A DNA stretch of 64,000 bases from Mycobacterium stomatepiae (GTDB lineage: Bacteria > Actinomycetota > Actinomycetes > Mycobacteriales > Mycobacteriaceae). The stretch covers positions 248,001-312,000 of the forward strand of contig NZ_AP022587.1 in the NCBI RefSeq assembly GCF_010731715.1. Direction: 5' to 3'. Every line of letters begins with the position of its first letter. The first letter of the stretch is position 1. Shown piece by piece: positions 61,447-64,000 of this stretch. The translations under genes were made by a program, and so were the position numbers. The notes under the pieces were generated by a model that worked only from the letters and a program-made list of their open reading frames with translations, was not told the DNA's origin and did no database searches.

Positions 61447-62574
61447 ATGGACTCTCACCGATTCGACGCCGAGGTCTACGCCCGTCGCCTGGCAGCGGCT
61501 GCTACGGCGACCGCTGAGGCCGGACTCGATGGCCTGGTGATCACCCCGGGATACGACCTGCGTTATCTCAGCGGGTCGCGTGCGCAGACGTTCGAGCGGT
61601 TGACCGCGCTAGTGGTGCCGGCGACCGGTGAACCGACTATCGTGGTGCCGCGGCTGGAGTTGGCTTCGCTGAAGGGGTCCGCCATTGCGGAATTGGGCTT
61701 GGCAGTGCGCGATTGGGTCGACGGCGACGACCCTTACCAGTTAGTCCTCGCGGCGTTGGGTGGTGGTCCGGTGGCGACGGCCGTCACCGATTCGATGCCG
61801 GCGCTGCACCTGTTGCCGCTGGCCGGAGTGCTGGGCGTGTCACCGGTATTGGCCACCGATATCCTGCGCATGCTGCGGATGGTCAAGGAGGAGTGCGAGA
61901 TCGACGCGCTGCGCAAGGCCGGTTCGGCCATCGACCGGGTGCATGCGCGGGTGCCGGAGTTTTTGATCCCGGGTCGTACCGAGGCCGACGTTGCCGCCGA
62001 TATCGCCGAAGCCATTGTCGCCGAAGGTCATTCGGATGTCTCGTTCATCATCGTGGGCTCCGGCCCGCATGGCGCCGACCCGCACCACAGCTATTCGGAC
62101 CGCGAACTGCAGGCCGGCGACATCGTCGTCGTCGACATCGGGGGAGCCTACGAGCCCGGATATCATTCCGATTCGACGCGCACCTACAGCCTGGGCGAGC
62201 CTTCTTCTGAGGTGGCACAACAGTATTCGCTGCTGCAACAGGCCCAGCAGGCGGCGCTCGAGGCGGTTCGTCCGGGGGTGACTGCCGAGCAGGTCGACGC
62301 GGCCGCGCGCGATGTGCTGGCCGAGGCCGGGCTGGCGGAGTATTTCGTGCACCGCACCGGCCACGGTATCGGGCTCTCGGTGCATGAGGAGCCGTACATC
62401 GTCAGTGGCAATGATCTGCCGTTGACCGCGGGAATGGCCTTTTCGGTCGAACCGGGCATCTACTTTCCGGGTCGCTGGGGTGCGCGCATCGAAGACATCG
62501 TCGTCGTGACCGAGGACGGCGCGCTGCCCATGAACAACCGACCGCACGAGCTTGTCGTGGTGCCGGTCTCTTAG
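61447..62574 (+). CDS. pepE: M24 family Xaa-Pro-type dipeptidase
   Basis: A 375-residue cytoplasmic metallopeptidase, equal in length to Rv2089c. The creatinase-like N domain ends near residue 150. The pita-bread catalytic domain shows the dinuclear metal ligands: Asp in VVVDIGGAY, Asp in YHSDSTRTYS, His in RTGHGIGL, Glu in SVEPGIYF and Glu in RIEDIVVV. ATG at 61447 with a leaderless -10. The TAG overlaps the TAA of the convergent DUF2563 gene (62571-62574). Confidence 0.94.
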   Translation: MDSHRFDAEVYARRLAAAATATAEAGLDGLVITPGYDLRYLSGSRAQTFERLTALVVPATGEPTIVVPRLELASLKGSAIAELGLAVRDWVDGDDPYQLVLAALGGGPVATAVTDSMPALHLLPLAGVLGVSPVLATDILRMLRMVKEECEIDALRKAGSAIDRVHARVPEFLIPGRTEADVAADIAEAIVAEGHSDVSFIIVGSGPHGADPHHSYSDRELQAGDIVVVDIGGAYEPGYHSDSTRTYSLGEPSSEVAQQYSLLQQAQQAALEAVRPGVTAEQVDAAARDVLAEAGLAEYFVHRTGHGIGLSVHEEPYIVSGNDLPLTAGMAFSVEPGIYFPGRWGARIEDIVVVTEDGALPMNNRPHELVVVPVS

Positions 62575-62876
62575 GAAGGTCGCACCGCCCGCAGGTCCGC
62601 GGAGTTGTGCGCCTCCATGTCGGTGAAGGTCGCGGCGGCCTGGTATGCCTTGCCGCCGACATCGGCCACCGTTTGCCCGTGGGCCTGAAGGTTTTTCACG
62701 TGCTTGCCGTGGGCTGCGCTGACCGCTTCGTGAAATTCCTCCGCCGCGACGAAGTTGCCGAACATTCCCGACATTAACGGCCCCCGCGACAGGCGATCAG
62801 CCGCGTCTTGAGCGTGCCCGCCGGCCCGGTGAGACTGGCTTCCCCCCGAGTGCAGTAATCCCGTGTCGACGTACAT
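62571..62876 (-). CDS. DUF2563 family protein
   Basis: A 101-residue mycobacterial protein starting MYVDTGLLHSGGSQSHRAGGHAQDAADRLSRGP, then FVAAEEFHEAVSAAHGKHVKNLQAHGQT. The helical, Ala/His-rich pattern resembles WXG100/EspC-like secreted helical proteins, although no WXG motif is seen. It follows the DUF5631-type gene by 12 bases, so both are likely one operon. Probable ESX-associated role, unproven. Confidence 0.82.
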   Translation of the reverse strand: MYVDTGLLHSGGSQSHRAGGHAQDAADRLSRGPLMSGMFGNFVAAEEFHEAVSAAHGKHVKNLQAHGQTVADVGGKAYQAAATFTDMEAHNSADLRAVRPS

Positions 62877-62888
62877 GGCCCCCAGTTC

Positions 62889-64000
62889 CTATTGGCTCAT
62901 CGTCGTGCTGCAGGCCTGGAACCAGGCCAGGTGATAGTTCGCGGATGACTTGTCACCGGCCACCAGTGCGTCGATCGCGGCCAGCAGTTGCCAGTTGCCG
63001 ACCTCGTGGAAGTCGACGTTTTCGGGATAGCTTTCCAAAACGCGGGTGCTGACCTCTTTGAGATGTGTTTGCAGGAGCTCGACCTCTTTTTCCAGCACTC
63101 CAGTGCCGCCGGTCGCGGCCTTGGCCAGGGTGTGGGCCAGTCTTGGTAGGCCATCGCGCCACTGGGTTGCCTGATTGAGTTCCCAACCTAGTTCGTCGAT
63201 GTCGGGCAGACGCCGAGGACGTGGCGAGGTGGGGACCGGTTCGTCTTCCTCGGCAACGTGGTGGATCGGGGTGTAGCCGGCGGCAAGAGTGACTTCGCCG
63301 AGCAGGGTCTCGATATCGCCGCGACGGCGTTCGGGGGATAGCAGCGTGACCGCCGCCGGCAGATCGATCCCCGGTGGGATCCAGCCGCTGGCGAGATCGG
63401 TTGTCAACACAGTGGTTTCGTCGGGTCGGTCTCCGGCTGCCCAGGCCAGCCGGGGCTGCTGACGGGCGACGGCCGCGACTAGTCGCTCTAGCCGGGCGCG
63501 CTCGGTGGCGTTGGCCGATGCGGCTCCGGCGATCGCGCCGGTTGCGGTGGCAGCGACGGTCTCGGTGCCCAGACTTGACGGCGACGATGGCGGCGCCGGC
63601 GGGGGTGTTTGACGGACCATGGTGGGCCCAGCGGGGGTGCCTTGTCCGGCTGAGGGGTGCACGGGCGCCGAGCTTGCCATCGCCGACGGCGGTGAGCTTG
63701 ATGGAAGGACTGGGGCGGAGGCCGCGGGGATGGTCGGCCTTATGTCGGAGGCGTACGCCGGCAATGGGCCCGCGGGTGCGGGTGCGGACGGAGCAGCTGC
63801 TGCCGATGGTCCCGCGACGACTTGCGGTGCCGGGGTCGCGTCGGGGGTGGCCGCGTGCGCGACCGGGGCGGGGGCGTCGTATGCCGGCGTGTTGACCGGG
63901 ACGCTGCTCATGCCGGATGTTGGCGTCGTCGGCGGGGCTTGCGGTTCCGGGGGTTGAGCCGGCGGCATCGCGCCGGCCGTCGCCGAAACCGGTGTTCCTG
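62889..64000 (-). CDS. DUF5631/DUF5632-type protein (Rv2082-like), 5' end outside the window
   Basis: The 3' 370 codons of a longer gene; the frame is open through base 64000. The visible part begins in a disordered Pro/Ala/Ser region (about 150 residues), then a domain starting ERARLERLVAAVARQQPRLAWAAGDRPDETTVLTTDLASGWIPPGIDLP, and a helical C-terminal domain with ELGWELNQATQWRDGLPRLAHTLA and NYHLAWFQACSTT. This matches the C-terminal half of mycobacterial DUF5632/DUF5631 proteins such as Rv2082. An internal ATG at 63968 is unlikely to be the start. Confidence 0.8.
   Translation of the reverse strand, partial: GTPVSATAGAMPPAQPPEPQAPPTTPTSGMSSVPVNTPAYDAPAPVAHAATPDATPAPQVVAGPSAAAAPSAPAPAGPLPAYASDIRPTIPAASAPVLPSSSPPSAMASSAPVHPSAGQGTPAGPTMVRQTPPPAPPSSPSSLGTETVAATATGAIAGAASANATERARLERLVAAVARQQPRLAWAAGDRPDETTVLTTDLASGWIPPGIDLPAAVTLLSPERRRGDIETLLGEVTLAAGYTPIHHVAEEDEPVPTSPRPRRLPDIDELGWELNQATQWRDGLPRLAHTLAKAATGGTGVLEKEVELLQTHLKEVSTRVLESYPENVDFHEVGNWQLLAAIDALVAGDKSSANYHLAWFQACSTTMSQ

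Overview
The window is high-GC mycobacterial chromosome. A PPE protein, a complete mce operon, the mycothiol ligase MshC, the Pup-proteasome genes, MPT64- and MTB12-like secreted proteins and DUF2563/DUF5631-type proteins together point to Mycobacterium. From memory of H37Rv, the gene order follows Rv2141c to Rv2089c in inverted orientation. It is not the tuberculosis complex: no IS6110 or PE/PPE block separates prcA from pafA, and several blocks are added. Species cannot be fixed by eye.

Layout. 1-15 kb: the 5' part of a tRNA-Leu, an M20 peptidase, a PEBP protein, an alpha/beta hydrolase, an HNH/DUF222 (13E12-type) gene with a duplicated 5' fragment beside it, pyrD, a DUF5703 protein and lppL. 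Then come an internally deleted uppP, a phosphatase/DUF3090/SCO1664 trio, cysQ and mshC (mycothiol synthesis), a frameshifted SDR, ansP1 and a PAC2 protein. 15-19 kb: metH behind a long structured leader. 19-33.8 kb: a block that, from memory, H37Rv lacks at this place. It holds a small unknown protein, a GH77 glucanotransferase, a methyltransferase, an MPT64-like protein, a Mce-associated protein, mceF-A, yrbEB, yrbEA and a divergent TetR gene. 33.8-42.4 kb: an iron-regulated PPE37-like gene with an IdeR box, hisE-hisG, a second TetR gene with paired operators, a DUF4126 protein, a twice-frameshifted flavin oxidoreductase, a RecB-like nuclease, trmI, a DUF503 protein and lppK.

42.4-62.6 kb: the prokaryotic ubiquitin-like system. 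It comprises mpa (ATPase), dop, pup, prcB, prcA, pafA and the pafB-pafC DNA-damage regulators, then tatA-tatC, helY, a DUF4333 membrane protein, a 5'-3' exonuclease and pepE. Between mpa and dop lie two membrane/unknown genes and a minus-strand sulfur-redox-looking trio (frameshifted SQR-like flavoprotein, Cys-rich small protein, Rv2466c-like thioredoxin-fold protein). The right edge has a DUF2563 gene and the 3' part of a DUF5631/5632-type gene running off the window.

How the genes act together: Pup is deamidated by Dop, ligated to substrates by PafA, recognised by the Mpa coiled coil and degraded in PrcBA. The dop-pup-prcB-prcA-pafA stretch is compact and three of its junctions overlap or abut. 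The mce operon is translationally coupled from yrbEB to mceF by 1-8 base overlaps. Many genes have a TANNNT -10 hexamer 6-7 bases before the start codon, which predicts leaderless mRNAs. Four genes are visibly damaged (uppP, SDR, flavin oxidoreductase, SQR-like); some of the frameshifts lie in short homopolymers and could be sequencing errors.
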